Source: AV80 sp035536995 (GTDB lineage: Bacteria; Verrucomicrobiota; Verrucomicrobiia; Chthoniobacterales; UBA10450). Taken from it: a stretch of DNA of 64,000 nucleotides. The notes under the pieces were generated by a model. That model had not been told where the DNA came from, made no database searches, and saw only the letters and a program-made list of their open reading frames with translations. The DNA is taken from assembly GCA_035536995.1 (NCBI GenBank), contig DATLNB010000047.1, forward strand, positions 15,561 to 79,560, read 5' to 3'. Below, one piece after another: positions 34,699 to 43,218 of this stretch. A program made the translations under genes and the position numbers. Within the stretch, counting starts at the first letter, position 1. The number at the start of each line of letters is the position of its first letter.

Positions 34699-35094
34699 TT
34701 AGCGCTTCGAGAACTGGAAGCGCTTCCGCGCTCCGGGCTGTCCCGATTTCTTGCGCTCTTTCATCCGGGGATCGCGGCGAAGGAGGCCCTCGGCCTTGAG
34801 CGTGCCGCGGAGATTTGCATCGACCAGCAAGAGCGCCCGGGAAATCGCCAGACGCGCTGCCCCGGCCTGGCCAGTCGCGCCGCCGCCGGTTGTGTTGATC
34901 GAAAGATCGTAAGAGTTCGCAAGTTTTACCACCTGAAGCGGCTGTAAGACTGTGTTTTGAAGGGGGATGGTCGGGAAATAATCCTCAAAACTTTTGCCGT
35001 TAACGTCGATCTTGCCGTTGCCCGGCATCATTCGGATACGGGCGACGGAGGTCTTGCGGCGACCGGTAGCAATAAATTCCTGCGTTTCAGCCAT
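34699..35094 (-). CDS. rpsI: 30S ribosomal protein S9
   Basis: The 131-residue protein has the family pattern TGRRKTSVARIRMMPGNGKI, GGGATGQAGAARLAISRALL and the invariant C-terminus KRFQFSKR, which reaches the P-site tRNA. It is 8 bases downstream of rplM, the usual L13-S9 pair. Confidence 0.98.
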   Translation of the reverse strand: MAETQEFIATGRRKTSVARIRMMPGNGKIDVNGKSFEDYFPTIPLQNTVLQPLQVVKLANSYDLSINTTGGGATGQAGAARLAISRALLLVDANLRGTLKAEGLLRRDPRMKERKKSGQPGARKRFQFSKR

Positions 35095-35102
35095 GGGAAA
35101 TC

Positions 35103-35531
35103 CTAGAATGAGACCGCGGTGGGTTGCTGCGCGGTGTGCGGGTGCAGATCGCCGCGGTAAACCTTGAGCTTGCGGTAAACCGATCGGCCGAGCTTGGTGT
35201 GCGGGATCATTCCCCGGATGGCGCGCTCCACGAGCAATTCGGGATGACGAACACGGCGGGCCTTTACGTTCTCGGTTTTATGTCCGCCCACGTAACCGGA
35301 GAAGCTCATGAACGATTTCTGATCCTCTTTCTTTCCGGTCAATCGGACCTTCTCGGCGTTGATCACGACAACGAAATCGCCGGTATCCACATGCGGGGTA
35401 AAAATCGCTTTTTCTTTTCCGCGCAACAGGTTGGCGGCTTTAACGGCGACCTGGCCGAGGACCTGGTTCCTGGCGTCGATGATCCACCACTTGCGTGGGA
35501 CTTCGGTAGCTTTTGCGGAAAACGTCTTCAT
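35103..35531 (-). CDS. rplM: 50S ribosomal protein L13
   Basis: The ATG at 35531 gives the expected 142 residues, starting MKTFSAKATEVPRKWWIIDA. Further markers are GKEKAIFTPHVDTGDFVVVI, YVGGHKTENVKA and ERAIRGMIPHTKLGR. The frame is open for 55 more codons upstream, but those overlap the divergent secreted protein gene and are not conserved. It is the first gene of the L13-S9 unit. Confidence 0.98.
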   Translation of the reverse strand: MKTFSAKATEVPRKWWIIDARNQVLGQVAVKAANLLRGKEKAIFTPHVDTGDFVVVINAEKVRLTGKKEDQKSFMSFSGYVGGHKTENVKARRVRHPELLVERAIRGMIPHTKLGRSVYRKLKVYRGDLHPHTAQQPTAVSF

Positions 35532-35673
35532 CGGGAGCGGAAGGGCACGGAAAGTATGGGTGAACCGGTGGGGTGTCAACAGGATGTTGGGATGGGGACA
35601 GATCCGTTGAAAGCCGGTCCGCGGAATTGCCGGGGGCGGCCGGGTGGCACCGGGCGTGCTTATAATTTCTATA

Positions 35674-36339
35674 ATGCGCGCCTCTGTCATTTCCACTCTG
35701 ATTGTTTCTTTTGTCGCCGGCTCGACCCTCCTCGGTTCCGACCAAAAACAAGCGGATGAACCTTCGGGCCGCGCGGTAATCCGTGAAATGAATTTGGCCC
35801 GGCAAAACCCGGCGGCTTACGCAACTTATCTCCAGGAATCGCGCAGCCGGATTAGCGGCAACGTCCTCGTTCTTCCTGGCGGCACCCGATACCGGACGAA
35901 AGAAGGCACCCGGGCTATAGATGAAGCGATCCGATTCCTTCAGACCGCCCAACCGTTGCCGGCATTGACTTTGTCTCCTGGGATGAGCCGGGCTGCGGCG
36001 GACCACTGCGCGGATCAGGCTGGCGGCGGTTTCGGCCACGCGGGCCGGGACGGCAGCCACGCCGACACGCGTATCTCGCGCTATGGCACCTTATTGGGTG
36101 GCTGGGCCGAGAATGTTTCCTACGGCAAATCGTCCGCACGCGACGTCGTCCTGGCGCTCATAATCGACGACGGCCTGCCGGGCCGGAAACATCGGAAGAA
36201 CATTTTCAATCCGAATTACAATTTCGCCGGAGCCGCTTTTGGTCGCCATGCCCGATTCGGAACCATGTGCAGCATGGATTTCGCGGGTGGATATGCCGAG
36301 CGCGGCGCGACGGATACGTTGGTCGCTCGGAACTTTTAA
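35674..36339 (+). CDS. Secreted CAP/SCP domain protein
   Basis: The start at 35674 (MRASVISTLIVSFVAGSTLL) begins a signal peptide. The 221-residue protein contains the CAP/SCP-like core: an opening VIREMNLARQNPAAYATYLQ, PALTLSPGMSRAAADHCADQ with GHAGRDGSHADTRISRYG, GWAENVSYGKSSARDVV and DDGLPGRKHRKNIFNPNY. The His and Glu positions expected of the CAP cavity are present. These proteins act outside the cytoplasm and some are hydrolases, but most are unassigned. It is divergent from rplM. Confidence 0.88.
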   Translation: MRASVISTLIVSFVAGSTLLGSDQKQADEPSGRAVIREMNLARQNPAAYATYLQESRSRISGNVLVLPGGTRYRTKEGTRAIDEAIRFLQTAQPLPALTLSPGMSRAAADHCADQAGGGFGHAGRDGSHADTRISRYGTLLGGWAENVSYGKSSARDVVLALIIDDGLPGRKHRKNIFNPNYNFAGAAFGRHARFGTMCSMDFAGGYAERGATDTLVARNF

Positions 36340-36371
36340 CTCCTTGCCGCGCGCGCGGCGCTGTCTGTTCT

Positions 36372-36773
36372 TTAGCGGTGATCGCCTCGTTCCGCGCGCA
36401 GTTTGTCCAAGATCGGCTGGATAGAAGGATCAGCCCTCAATAGCGCGGGCCGCATGATCTCGCGGAACTCTCGCCGGGCCTGGCGCAACCGTTCGCGGGC
36501 GGCCTGCACGGCCGGATCTTCCATCGCTTTGTGATGCGCAGCCCGAAGCCGGCTTCGTTCGTCTTCCGATAAGTTCGCCCACCGCGCCCGGCGCTCGTTA
36601 CGAAAGGGCCGGTCGGGTCGGTCTGGCGGCTGCGCCAGGGCCAGGGGCGAAACGGTCAGCAACGCGGTTAGCACAAGGGTGAGGCGGTAAGCGATGTTCG
36701 CTTTTGTCCCTTTCAGTTCGAAGCTGGACCGGGGCGGAAGTTGCATGGGCATATGGAAATGGTCGCTGGTCAT
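36372..36773 (-). CDS. Small exported Arg/Glu-rich helical protein (Spy/CpxP-like composition)
   Basis: The protein has a hydrophobic export segment (YRLTLVLTALLTVSPLALA) and a mature domain rich in Arg, Glu and Ala helices (DERSRLRAAHHKAMEDPAVQ, RERLRQARREFREIMRPALL). This composition recalls periplasmic Spy/CpxP-type chaperones, without a clear LTxxQ motif. The start is uncertain: candidates are 36848, 36809, 36773 and 36752. The longer ones overlap the front of proS on the other strand. I chose 36773, giving 133 residues. Confidence 0.65.
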   Translation of the reverse strand: MTSDHFHMPMQLPPRSSFELKGTKANIAYRLTLVLTALLTVSPLALAQPPDRPDRPFRNERRARWANLSEDERSRLRAAHHKAMEDPAVQAARERLRQARREFREIMRPALLRADPSIQPILDKLRAERGDHR

Positions 36774-36807
36774 TTCATTTCGCCAAGCGTAATTTTCCCG
36801 CTTTCTC

Positions 36808-38352
36808 ATGGCCCAACCATCGAACGCTTCGAACAAAACCGCGATCACTCCGCGGCGCGACGAGGATTTTCCGGAATGGTATCAACAGGTGATCCGCGCC
36901 GCGGCCATGGCCGAACCTTCGGATGTTCGCGGGTGCATGGTGATTCGCCCATGGGGCTACGGAATCTGGGAAAACATGCAGCGCCAGCTCGACGCGATGT
37001 TTCGCGCGACCGGCCATCGGAACGCATACTTCCCCCTCTTCATTCCGCTCAGTTACATGGCGAAAGAGGCGGAGCACGTCGAGGGATTCGCGAAGGAATG
37101 TGCGGTAGTCACTCATAGCCGTCTCGAGGCAGATGCCGATGGCAACCTCGTTCCTGCGAGCCCGCTGACCGAGCCGCTGGTCGTAAGGCCGACCTCGGAA
37201 ACAATCATCGGCGCGACTTACGCGAAGTGGGTCCAGAGTTATCGCGACCTGCCGATCCTGATCAACCAGTGGTGCAACGTCGTCCGCTGGGAAATGCGTC
37301 CGCGGATTTTCCTGCGGACAACCGAGTTCCTCTGGCAGGAAGGCCACACCGTCCACGAAAGCGAAGAAGAGGCGCGCGCCGAGACGAAGCAAATGCTCGA
37401 TGTTTACGAAACTTTCGTGCGCGATCATCTGGCGGTCCCGGTATTCAGTGGCGAGAAATCAGAGAGCGAGCGTTTCCCGGGGGCGGTTCAAACCCTGTGC
37501 ATCGAAGCGATGGTGCAGGATCGGAAAGCGATCCAGGCCGGGACGTCCCATTTCCTCGGCCAGAATTTTGCCCGGGCCAGCGGGATTCAATTTCAGAGCC
37601 GGTCCGGGACGCAAGAGCATGCCTGGACCACAAGCTGGGGAATGAGCACCCGGTTGATCGGCACCGTCATCATGGCCCACGCCGACGATGACGGCCTCGT
37701 CTTGCCTCCGCGAATCGCGCCCACTCATGTGGTGATTCTGCCAATCACGCCAAAAGAAGACACTCGGGCGCGGGTCCTGGAGGCGGCGGACAATCTCGCC
37801 GCGGAGCTACGTGCCCAGACGTTTTATGGAGCCCCGCTTGAGGTCGAAGTCGATCGCCGCGAGATCGGCGGCGGACAAAAGGCGTGGGAATGGGTGAAGA
37901 AAGGCGTGCCTCTGCGACTGGAAATCGGTCCCCGCGATTTGGAAGCCGGAACGGTTGCAGTCAGCCGCCGCGATCAACCGGTGAAAACGAAAGAGGCGAT
38001 CCCTGCCACGGAGCTCGCTGGCCGGGTGGTCGATACATTGAAGGCGGTGCAGCAGGCTCTGTTCGATCGCGCGAAACAATTCCGCGATGCGCATACCCGG
38101 GAGATCAATTCGAAGGAGGAATTTTACGCATTCTTCACCCCGAAAGATTCCGGGAGACCCGAAATCCATGGCGGCTTCGCGCTCGCGCATTGGGACGGTT
38201 CGCGCGAGGTCGAAGAGAAGATCAAAAACGAGCTGAAGGTAACGATCCGGTGTATTCCGCTCGACGATCCTTCCAATCCGCCCCAGGCAGGGACCTGCCC
38301 TTTCACCGGGAACCCAAGCCCGCGGCGCGTCATCTGGGCGAAAGCTTATTAG
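36808..38352 (+). CDS. proS: Prolyl-tRNA synthetase, short archaeal/eukaryote-type
   Basis: The 514-residue class II synthetase lacks the editing insertion of the long bacterial form. Class II motif 2 is near RWEMRPRIFLRTTEFLWQEG, preceded by VRPTSETIIGATYAKW and followed by QAGTSHFLGQNF. The C-terminal zinc-binding-like part ends RVIWAKAY, with the terminal Tyr typical of this subtype. It is known from a number of bacteria, so its presence does not by itself show recent transfer. It charges tRNA-Pro. The upstream exported-protein gene is divergent. Confidence 0.96.
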   Translation: MAQPSNASNKTAITPRRDEDFPEWYQQVIRAAAMAEPSDVRGCMVIRPWGYGIWENMQRQLDAMFRATGHRNAYFPLFIPLSYMAKEAEHVEGFAKECAVVTHSRLEADADGNLVPASPLTEPLVVRPTSETIIGATYAKWVQSYRDLPILINQWCNVVRWEMRPRIFLRTTEFLWQEGHTVHESEEEARAETKQMLDVYETFVRDHLAVPVFSGEKSESERFPGAVQTLCIEAMVQDRKAIQAGTSHFLGQNFARASGIQFQSRSGTQEHAWTTSWGMSTRLIGTVIMAHADDDGLVLPPRIAPTHVVILPITPKEDTRARVLEAADNLAAELRAQTFYGAPLEVEVDRREIGGGQKAWEWVKKGVPLRLEIGPRDLEAGTVAVSRRDQPVKTKEAIPATELAGRVVDTLKAVQQALFDRAKQFRDAHTREINSKEEFYAFFTPKDSGRPEIHGGFALAHWDGSREVEEKIKNELKVTIRCIPLDDPSNPPQAGTCPFTGNPSPRRVIWAKAY

Positions 38353-38511
38353 GAGGGTTGGCGGCGCGCCACGCTGCGACCCGCCGGCGTCTGCCCCAGA
38401 GTAACGGTAATTCGCGACGCCGCGTAACCGCAGTTTTAGCAGACTCGAATATCGGCGGATCCGCCAGGATGCACGGTTGACGCGGAGAAAGGGTAGGTTT
38501 TATTCCGATGC

Positions 38512-38763
38512 GTGGCGACCGACCTTACTCTTTACAGCCGGGCCTGGTGCTCATGGTGCATCGACGCGAAGGAATATCTGACTGAGCGCGGGTTTCAGTT
38601 CACCGAAATCGACGTCGGCAAAGACCGTGAGGCCTACGACGAAATGCGGGAGCTTTCCGAGCAGACTTACGTTCCGACCCTCGTCGCCGGCGATGAGATC
38701 CTGGCAAATTTTGACACCGACCAGCTGGAAGCGTTTCTGAACAAGCACGGAATCGAGCCTTAA
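38512..38763 (+). CDS. Glutaredoxin-like protein
   Basis: The 83-residue protein starts with GTG (GTG GCG ACC GAC); an ATG four bases earlier is out of frame. It has the dithiol site WCSWC in LYSRAWCSWC, the cis-Pro in TYVPTLVAGDE and a C-terminal ANFDTDQLEAFL. It reduces protein disulfides in the cytoplasm. Its stop overlaps the next start (TAATG), suggesting that the downstream membrane protein is made with it. Confidence 0.92.
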   Translation: MATDLTLYSRAWCSWCIDAKEYLTERGFQFTEIDVGKDREAYDEMRELSEQTYVPTLVAGDEILANFDTDQLEAFLNKHGIEP

Positions 38764-39578
38764 TGCTGTTTGGCCTTTTTCTTACGCTGGGCGTTGCTGT
38801 GCTCAGCGTCGCATTGCGGAGCTTCCAGACCTCATTCGCCCAAAAGACCGGCGCAGTCGGGATCCTCGTTTCCACTTTTCTCGCGGTTTACTTTGTTTCC
38901 GGTAGTTGGGTGGCGGGCCTAGCGGGAGCGCTCGCCTGGTTTTTTCTTCCCTGGCTCGAGATCCTCACCCGGATCCGGGCGCTCCGTTTGCCAAAAGAAA
39001 AGGCGCTCCGTCCGAAGAGCCCGCCCTCAGCGGAAGTCTTCCCCACACTCGACGAGATCAGCGCGGAGATTCACAACGAAGGTTTCACCCACATCAACGA
39101 CGCCGGCTGGGACTGGGAAGATTACCGGCAATTCTTCCGGCTTTTCTACAAGGAGGAAGACCGGGCCCAGGCCACGATCTGCCTGAACGAGCAGAACGAC
39201 CTTTCGTTTTATTACCTGCGCATTTCTTCCCGCGCCCAGGACGGCACGATCTGGACGACGTGGAATTACCCGCTTTCCTACGGGTTGAAGCTGACCCCGC
39301 AATTCCGGATCAATCGCCAGCGTCCAGATCAATCATTCTGGCAGCTTTACCAAAGCCACAAAGAGTTCCTCCGGCAAAACCAGGTGGAGACGAGCGTGAT
39401 CGATCCCCTGGACGAAGACCGCATCCAGCTCGAGGTCGAGAACGACTTGCGCGACCAAATCGCGCACAACATCAAGAAAGGTGTGTTGAAGCCGACTCCG
39501 GAAGGGGAGGTGAAGTATTCCTGGCGGGGAATGGTTTATCTGTGGTGCCAGTTTCTGCTCGATCTGGTGAGGCTTTAA
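38763..39578 (+). CDS. Two-to-three-helix membrane protein of unknown function
   Basis: The 271-residue protein has hydrophobic helices at its front (MLFGLFLTLGVAVLSVALRS, GAVGILVSTFLAVYFV, WVAGLAGALAWFFLPWLEIL). A soluble domain of about 190 residues follows, with aromatic-rich blocks (NDAGWDWEDYRQFFRLFY, SFYYLRISSRAQDG, WRGMVYLWCQFLLDL). I do not recognise the family. It is translationally coupled to the glutaredoxin (TAATG), so a role connected to thiol redox or membrane stress is possible, but only by position. Confidence 0.85.
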   Translation: MLFGLFLTLGVAVLSVALRSFQTSFAQKTGAVGILVSTFLAVYFVSGSWVAGLAGALAWFFLPWLEILTRIRALRLPKEKALRPKSPPSAEVFPTLDEISAEIHNEGFTHINDAGWDWEDYRQFFRLFYKEEDRAQATICLNEQNDLSFYYLRISSRAQDGTIWTTWNYPLSYGLKLTPQFRINRQRPDQSFWQLYQSHKEFLRQNQVETSVIDPLDEDRIQLEVENDLRDQIAHNIKKGVLKPTPEGEVKYSWRGMVYLWCQFLLDLVRL

Positions 39579-39640
39579 GTGGCGGAGCTGTCGGCGCGCT
39601 GCGCCAGCCTCGGGATGACACGCATTCCGAAAGCGCCGCG

Positions 39641-40201
39641 CTACACTTTCATCACTTCGGCCTCTTTGCGCTCGAAGTGATCGTCGACCGATTTCACGAA
39701 ACGGTCGGTCAGCTTCTGCACGTCGGCTTCGATGTCGTGCAATCCGTCTTCAGTCAATTCACCGGACGCCTTCAGCTTCTTCGCTTCGTCGAGGGCCGTA
39801 CGGCGATTCGCTCGGACCCGGACCCGCGCTTCCTCTGCCATCTGACGCAACGATTTCACGAGGTCCTTTCGCCGTTCTTCAGACAGTTCCGGAATCGGCA
39901 GCCGAATGATTTTCCCGTCAACCAGCGGCGTGATGCCGATCTTGGAATCCTTAAGCGCCTTCTCGATATCGCGGACGGTGGCGGCATCGAACGGCTGGAC
40001 TACGAGCAGTCGCGGCTCGGGCGTCGTGATCAACGCCAGCTGCTTCAGTTTCATGGCCGAGCCGTATGCTTCGACATCGACGTTTTCGACCAGCGCGGGC
40101 GAGGCTTTGCCGGTGCGAACAGACGAAAACTCGTGGACCATGTAGTCCACGCTTTTCTCCATTGTCATCTCCGCTTCGAACAAAATTTCTTCGGCGCTCA
40201 T
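39641..40201 (-). CDS. frr: Ribosome recycling factor
   Basis: The 186-residue protein matches RRF: FSSVRTGKASPALVENVDVE, YGSAMKLKQLALITTPEPRL, ALKDSKIGITPLVDGKIIRL and ELSEERRKDLVKSLRQMAEE. It splits post-termination ribosomes with EF-G. It is 3 bases downstream of pyrH, the standard pyrH-frr pair. Confidence 0.98.
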   Translation of the reverse strand: MSAEEILFEAEMTMEKSVDYMVHEFSSVRTGKASPALVENVDVEAYGSAMKLKQLALITTPEPRLLVVQPFDAATVRDIEKALKDSKIGITPLVDGKIIRLPIPELSEERRKDLVKSLRQMAEEARVRVRANRRTALDEAKKLKASGELTEDGLHDIEADVQKLTDRFVKSVDDHFERKEAEVMKV

Positions 40202-40204
40202 CTA

Positions 40205-40945
40205 TTACTCCGATACCACCGTTCCGATCGTTTTGCCCAGAATGATGTCGGTAAAATTGGTCGGCTTGTTCATGTCGAACACTACGATCGGAATCCGGTT
40301 GTCCATGCAAAGGCTGAAGGCGGTGGAATCCATGACCTGGAGCCGCTGTGTCAGTGCGTCGGAGAACGTCAGGCGTTCGAAGCGTTTGGCGTCTGGATTC
40401 GTGGCGGGGTCGCTGTCATAAACGCCATCGACCTTGGTCGCCTTCAAGATGACGTCCGCGCGGATTTCGCTGGCTCGAAGCGCCGCTGTCGTGTCGGTTG
40501 AAAAATAAGGGTTCCCGGTGCCGGCGACGAAAATGACGACCCGCCCCAGCTCCAGATGGCGAATGGCGCGCCCCAGGATAAAGGGCTCCGCGACATTTTT
40601 CATTTCAATTGCGGTCTGGACGCGAGTTTCGATTCCAAGTTGCGTAAGAGCGCTTTTTAAGGCGAGACCGTTGATCACGGTTGCCAGCATCCCCATGTAA
40701 TCGGCGGTGGTCCGATCCATTCCACGATGACTGGCTGATAATCCGCGCCAGATATTCCCGCCTCCGATGACCACGGAGGTCTGGACCCCGAGCATTTTCA
40801 CCTCTTTGATCCGCTCGGCGATCTCGCGAACAATCTGGGGCGAGATATTTTCTTTCGCGCCGCGCTCGCGCAAGGCTTCCCCGCTCAGCTTGAGGACGAT
40901 TCTTTTAAAGACTGGCGCTGAAGTTTCCTCGGGCATGGCCGGCAA
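40205..40945 (-). CDS. pyrH: Uridylate kinase
   Basis: The 246-residue bacterial UMP kinase of the amino-acid-kinase fold has KRIVLKLSGEAL, VIGGGNIWRG, DYMGMLATVINGLAL, FVAGTGNPYFSTDTTAALRA and DGVYDSDP. It makes UDP from UMP for nucleotide synthesis. It precedes frr by 3 bases. Confidence 0.98.
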   Translation of the reverse strand: MPAMPEETSAPVFKRIVLKLSGEALRERGAKENISPQIVREIAERIKEVKMLGVQTSVVIGGGNIWRGLSASHRGMDRTTADYMGMLATVINGLALKSALTQLGIETRVQTAIEMKNVAEPFILGRAIRHLELGRVVIFVAGTGNPYFSTDTTAALRASEIRADVILKATKVDGVYDSDPATNPDAKRFERLTFSDALTQRLQVMDSTAFSLCMDNRIPIVVFDMNKPTNFTDIILGKTIGTVVSE

Positions 40946-41001
40946 TGATCAACAGAACGGCGAAGGGTTGGGAAGCAAAGAATGCAATGGAAGGCTTCTG
41001 T

Positions 41002-41079
41002 TGTAGCCGCTTCGCTGTGCGAAGCGTCCGCACGCGTCACAGCGGAGCCCGCCTGCGTCGCCCACAGGGCGACGGCTAC
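41002..41079. repeat. Palindromic intergenic repeat overlapping the fmt stop
   Basis: The element begins TGTAGCCGCTTCG and ends GGGCGACGGCTAC, so its ends are inverted repeats (GTAGCCG/CGGCTAC), and internal hairpins such as GTCGCCCACAGGGCGAC are visible. The terminal CTA at 41076-41078 is the TAG stop codon of fmt read on the other strand. Confidence 0.7.
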
Positions 41080-41990
41080 CGAAGACGGAGCACGGCGTTA
41101 TAGCCCCGGAGGAATTCCGCGGCGCTCATTCGGCGTTTTCCGTCCAGCTGAACTTCGTCGAGTTTGAGCGCCCCGACTTTTGTCGGGATAACAAGGTTCG
41201 CCGGGTCCGCGCTGCAGGAATCGACGACCCTGGCTCGAAAGACTTTCAGTTTCCTCTCGCGCCCGGCTTCATCGTGCAGGACTGCGAACGCACCCGGCCA
41301 TGGGTCGAACGCGCGCACTTTGCGTTCGATCAACGCGGCTGATTCGTTCCAATCGATTCGTCCATGTTCTCGTTCCAGCTTCGGGGCGTAAGTGGCGATG
41401 GACGCATCCTGGGGAGTCCGCGGCGCGCTGCCGTTTGCAATCTGATCAAGCCCTTCCTCGAGCGCCGCCGGCGCGATTTCCGCGAGCCGACCATGGAGCG
41501 ACCCTCCGGTTTCGTCCGGTGTGATTGGGATTCTCTTCTGCAGGAGCATGTCTCCAGTATCCAGCCCTGCGTCCATGTACATCACTGTGATTCCTGTTTC
41601 CTCGTCGCCATGGACAATCGCCGCCTGGATCGGCGCCGCGCCGCGATGTTTAGGCAGCAATGAAGCGTGGAGATTGAGGCACGCGATCCGTGGGATCTCC
41701 AGAAGCGAGGGCGGCAAAATCTGGCCGTAAGCCATCACAACGATTACGTCCGGCGAAAAGTCCCTGATTTGTGCGACCGAGTCGTCCGCCCTGATCTTTA
41801 TCGGTTGAAGGACTGGCACGGTCTGCCCGGCTAAAGCGGCCTTGATCGGCGGGGCTTCACTCCGCTGCGCTCGCCCGACCGGTTTATCTGGCTGGGTGAC
41901 GACCGCAACAAGCTCGTGCTCGGACGATTGTCGCAGCCAGCGCAAGACCGGCAGCCCAATTTCACCCGTCCCGATAAAGACTACGCGCAT
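41076..41990 (-). CDS. fmt: Methionyl-tRNA formyltransferase
   Basis: The ATG at 41990 gives 304 residues starting MRVVFIGTGEIGLPVLRWL; the frame is open 12 more codons. Key motifs are the tetrahydrofolate and catalytic region CLNLHASLLPKHRGAAPIQA and GITVMYMDAGLDTGDML. The C-terminal anticodon-side domain ends EFLRGYNAVLRLR, with the stop provided by an intergenic repeat. It formylates initiator Met-tRNA. The start is 7 bases from the upstream zinc-ribbon gene. Confidence 0.96.
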   Translation of the reverse strand: MRVVFIGTGEIGLPVLRWLRQSSEHELVAVVTQPDKPVGRAQRSEAPPIKAALAGQTVPVLQPIKIRADDSVAQIRDFSPDVIVVMAYGQILPPSLLEIPRIACLNLHASLLPKHRGAAPIQAAIVHGDEETGITVMYMDAGLDTGDMLLQKRIPITPDETGGSLHGRLAEIAPAALEEGLDQIANGSAPRTPQDASIATYAPKLEREHGRIDWNESAALIERKVRAFDPWPGAFAVLHDEAGRERKLKVFRARVVDSCSADPANLVIPTKVGALKLDEVQLDGKRRMSAAEFLRGYNAVLRLR

Positions 41991-41997
41991 CGCGCGC

Positions 41998-42246
41998 TTA
42001 GAGCTGAATACGTTGAACGGGGACATGTCGGCGCGGCCGTCGCGCCGACGTGGCTTGCGCCATCAACTTTTCGCCAGCGGTTACTTCGCGCTGGCCGACC
42101 GAAGATGCGCAGCCGGTGCAAAGGTAATCGTAAATCTCCTTTTCCGGCAGGATCAAAAGGAGCCGCTCGCGCACCGGCATCGCGGCCTTGCACTTCTCGC
42201 AGTAGAGGCTCGAGGCGGTGAAATTCTCAAACTGCTGCTGACTCAT
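41998..42246 (-). CDS. Small zinc-ribbon protein of unknown function
   Basis: The 82-residue protein carries two CxxC pairs, YCEKCKAAM and YLCTGCASS, a probable zinc ribbon. The basic tail has no recognised motif. It overlaps the preceding kinase gene by 20 bases and is 7 bases before fmt, so it is embedded in a translation-linked run. I do not recognise a family. A regulatory or RNA-binding role is a guess. Confidence 0.75.
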   Translation of the reverse strand: MSQQQFENFTASSLYCEKCKAAMPVRERLLLILPEKEIYDYLCTGCASSVGQREVTAGEKLMAQATSARRPRRHVPVQRIQL

Positions 42247-42838
42247 GCGCGCCGTTTACTCCATCGTTCACGCTTTCCAGAATGTGCAGCAGGACCTTCG
42301 CTGGCGGCTGGGTCGCATCGATACACGTGATCCGGTCCGGCCCATAGTAGCCGAGGACTGGCTTGGATTCCGTGTCGTAAAGGGCGAGCCGCCGCTGGAT
42401 GACTTCTTCGTTGGCGTCATCGAGACGATTATCCTTCAACGCGCGCTTCTTCAGCCGGGCAAATAGCGCGTCGCGGTTCGGGCAGGAGAGGTGAAACACC
42501 TTTTTCACGTCGATCAGCTCATCCATGATTTTGGCCTGCCCGACGTTCCGGGGGATGCCATCGAGCACGAGAATATCGATGTCGGGCTTAAAAGTGTGGC
42601 CATTCACCGCGGCATCGATCTGCGCCTTCCAAAGCTCGACCGTAATTTCGTCGGGAACGAGCTGGCCCTTGCTTGAATATTCGAGAAAAGCCCGGCCGAC
42701 CTTTGTCCGGGTATCGATCGATCGAAAGACATCCCCGCAGGCGCAATGAAAAAAACGCGGAATGCTGCCAAGCGTGCGGCCCTGCGTGCCTTTGCCGCTG
42801 CCGGGCGCGCCGAAGAGGAGGTAAGTCTGGTATTTCAT
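42227..42838 (-). CDS. Adenylate kinase-family nucleoside monophosphate kinase
   Basis: The ATG at 42838 gives 203 residues; the frame extends 8 codons further. The P-loop is FGAPGSGKGTQG, with NMP-binding Arg in ACGDVFRS, VLDGIPRN and RLDDANEEVIQRRL. The LID is short, without the zinc-binding insert of long adenylate kinases. Family membership is clear, but AMP versus CMP/UMP preference is not. It lies between rpmA and a zinc-ribbon gene. Confidence 0.9.
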   Translation of the reverse strand: MKYQTYLLFGAPGSGKGTQGRTLGSIPRFFHCACGDVFRSIDTRTKVGRAFLEYSSKGQLVPDEITVELWKAQIDAAVNGHTFKPDIDILVLDGIPRNVGQAKIMDELIDVKKVFHLSCPNRDALFARLKKRALKDNRLDDANEEVIQRRLALYDTESKPVLGYYGPDRITCIDATQPPAKVLLHILESVNDGVNGAHESAAV

Positions 42839-42918
42839 GAGCAAATTCCGTTTGTAACGCAAAAGAGCCCGGGCGCACAGCGTATTCGCTGGCGGAAGAT
42901 GGTCGGGGGCGGGGCCCG

Positions 42919-43173
42919 CTATTTGGCCGCGAGCGGGTCGACATTGACCCGGCGCCCGGCGCGATCGAACCGGACCTGCCCGTCGACCAGCGCGAAAATC
43001 GTGTAATCACGGCCCAGCCCGACGTTCTTTCCTGGCTGAAACTTCGTGCCCCGCTGCCGGATGATGATGTTCCCGGCGACGACGGCTTCGCTCCCAAATT
43101 TCTTGACGCCCAGGCGTTTACTAACGCTATCCCGCCCGTTTTTGACGCTGCCCTGTCCTTTTTTATGTGCCAT
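42919..43173 (-). CDS. rpmA: 50S ribosomal protein L27
   Basis: The 84-residue protein starts AHKKGQGSVKNGRDSVSKRL and contains GNIIIRQRGTKFQPGKNVG and FALVDGQVRF, all diagnostic for L27. It follows rplU by 45 bases, the conserved L21-L27 order. Confidence 0.98.
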   Translation of the reverse strand: MAHKKGQGSVKNGRDSVSKRLGVKKFGSEAVVAGNIIIRQRGTKFQPGKNVGLGRDYTIFALVDGQVRFDRAGRRVNVDPLAAK

Positions 43174-43218
43174 TTGGGTGAGTTAAAGTTGAAAGTGGAT
43201 CGTTGAGAGGTCGGAACG

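Noticed and set aside
36808..38352. Recent transfer of proS from archaea
   Set aside because: The short archaeal-type form is found in several bacterial groups, and base composition matches the neighbours.
38906..40501. Plus-strand open frame of 531 codons
   Set aside because: It runs through the membrane protein gene in another frame and antisense through frr and pyrH, all well supported. Its translation is Arg/Pro/Gly-rich, as expected for a shadow in GC-rich DNA.
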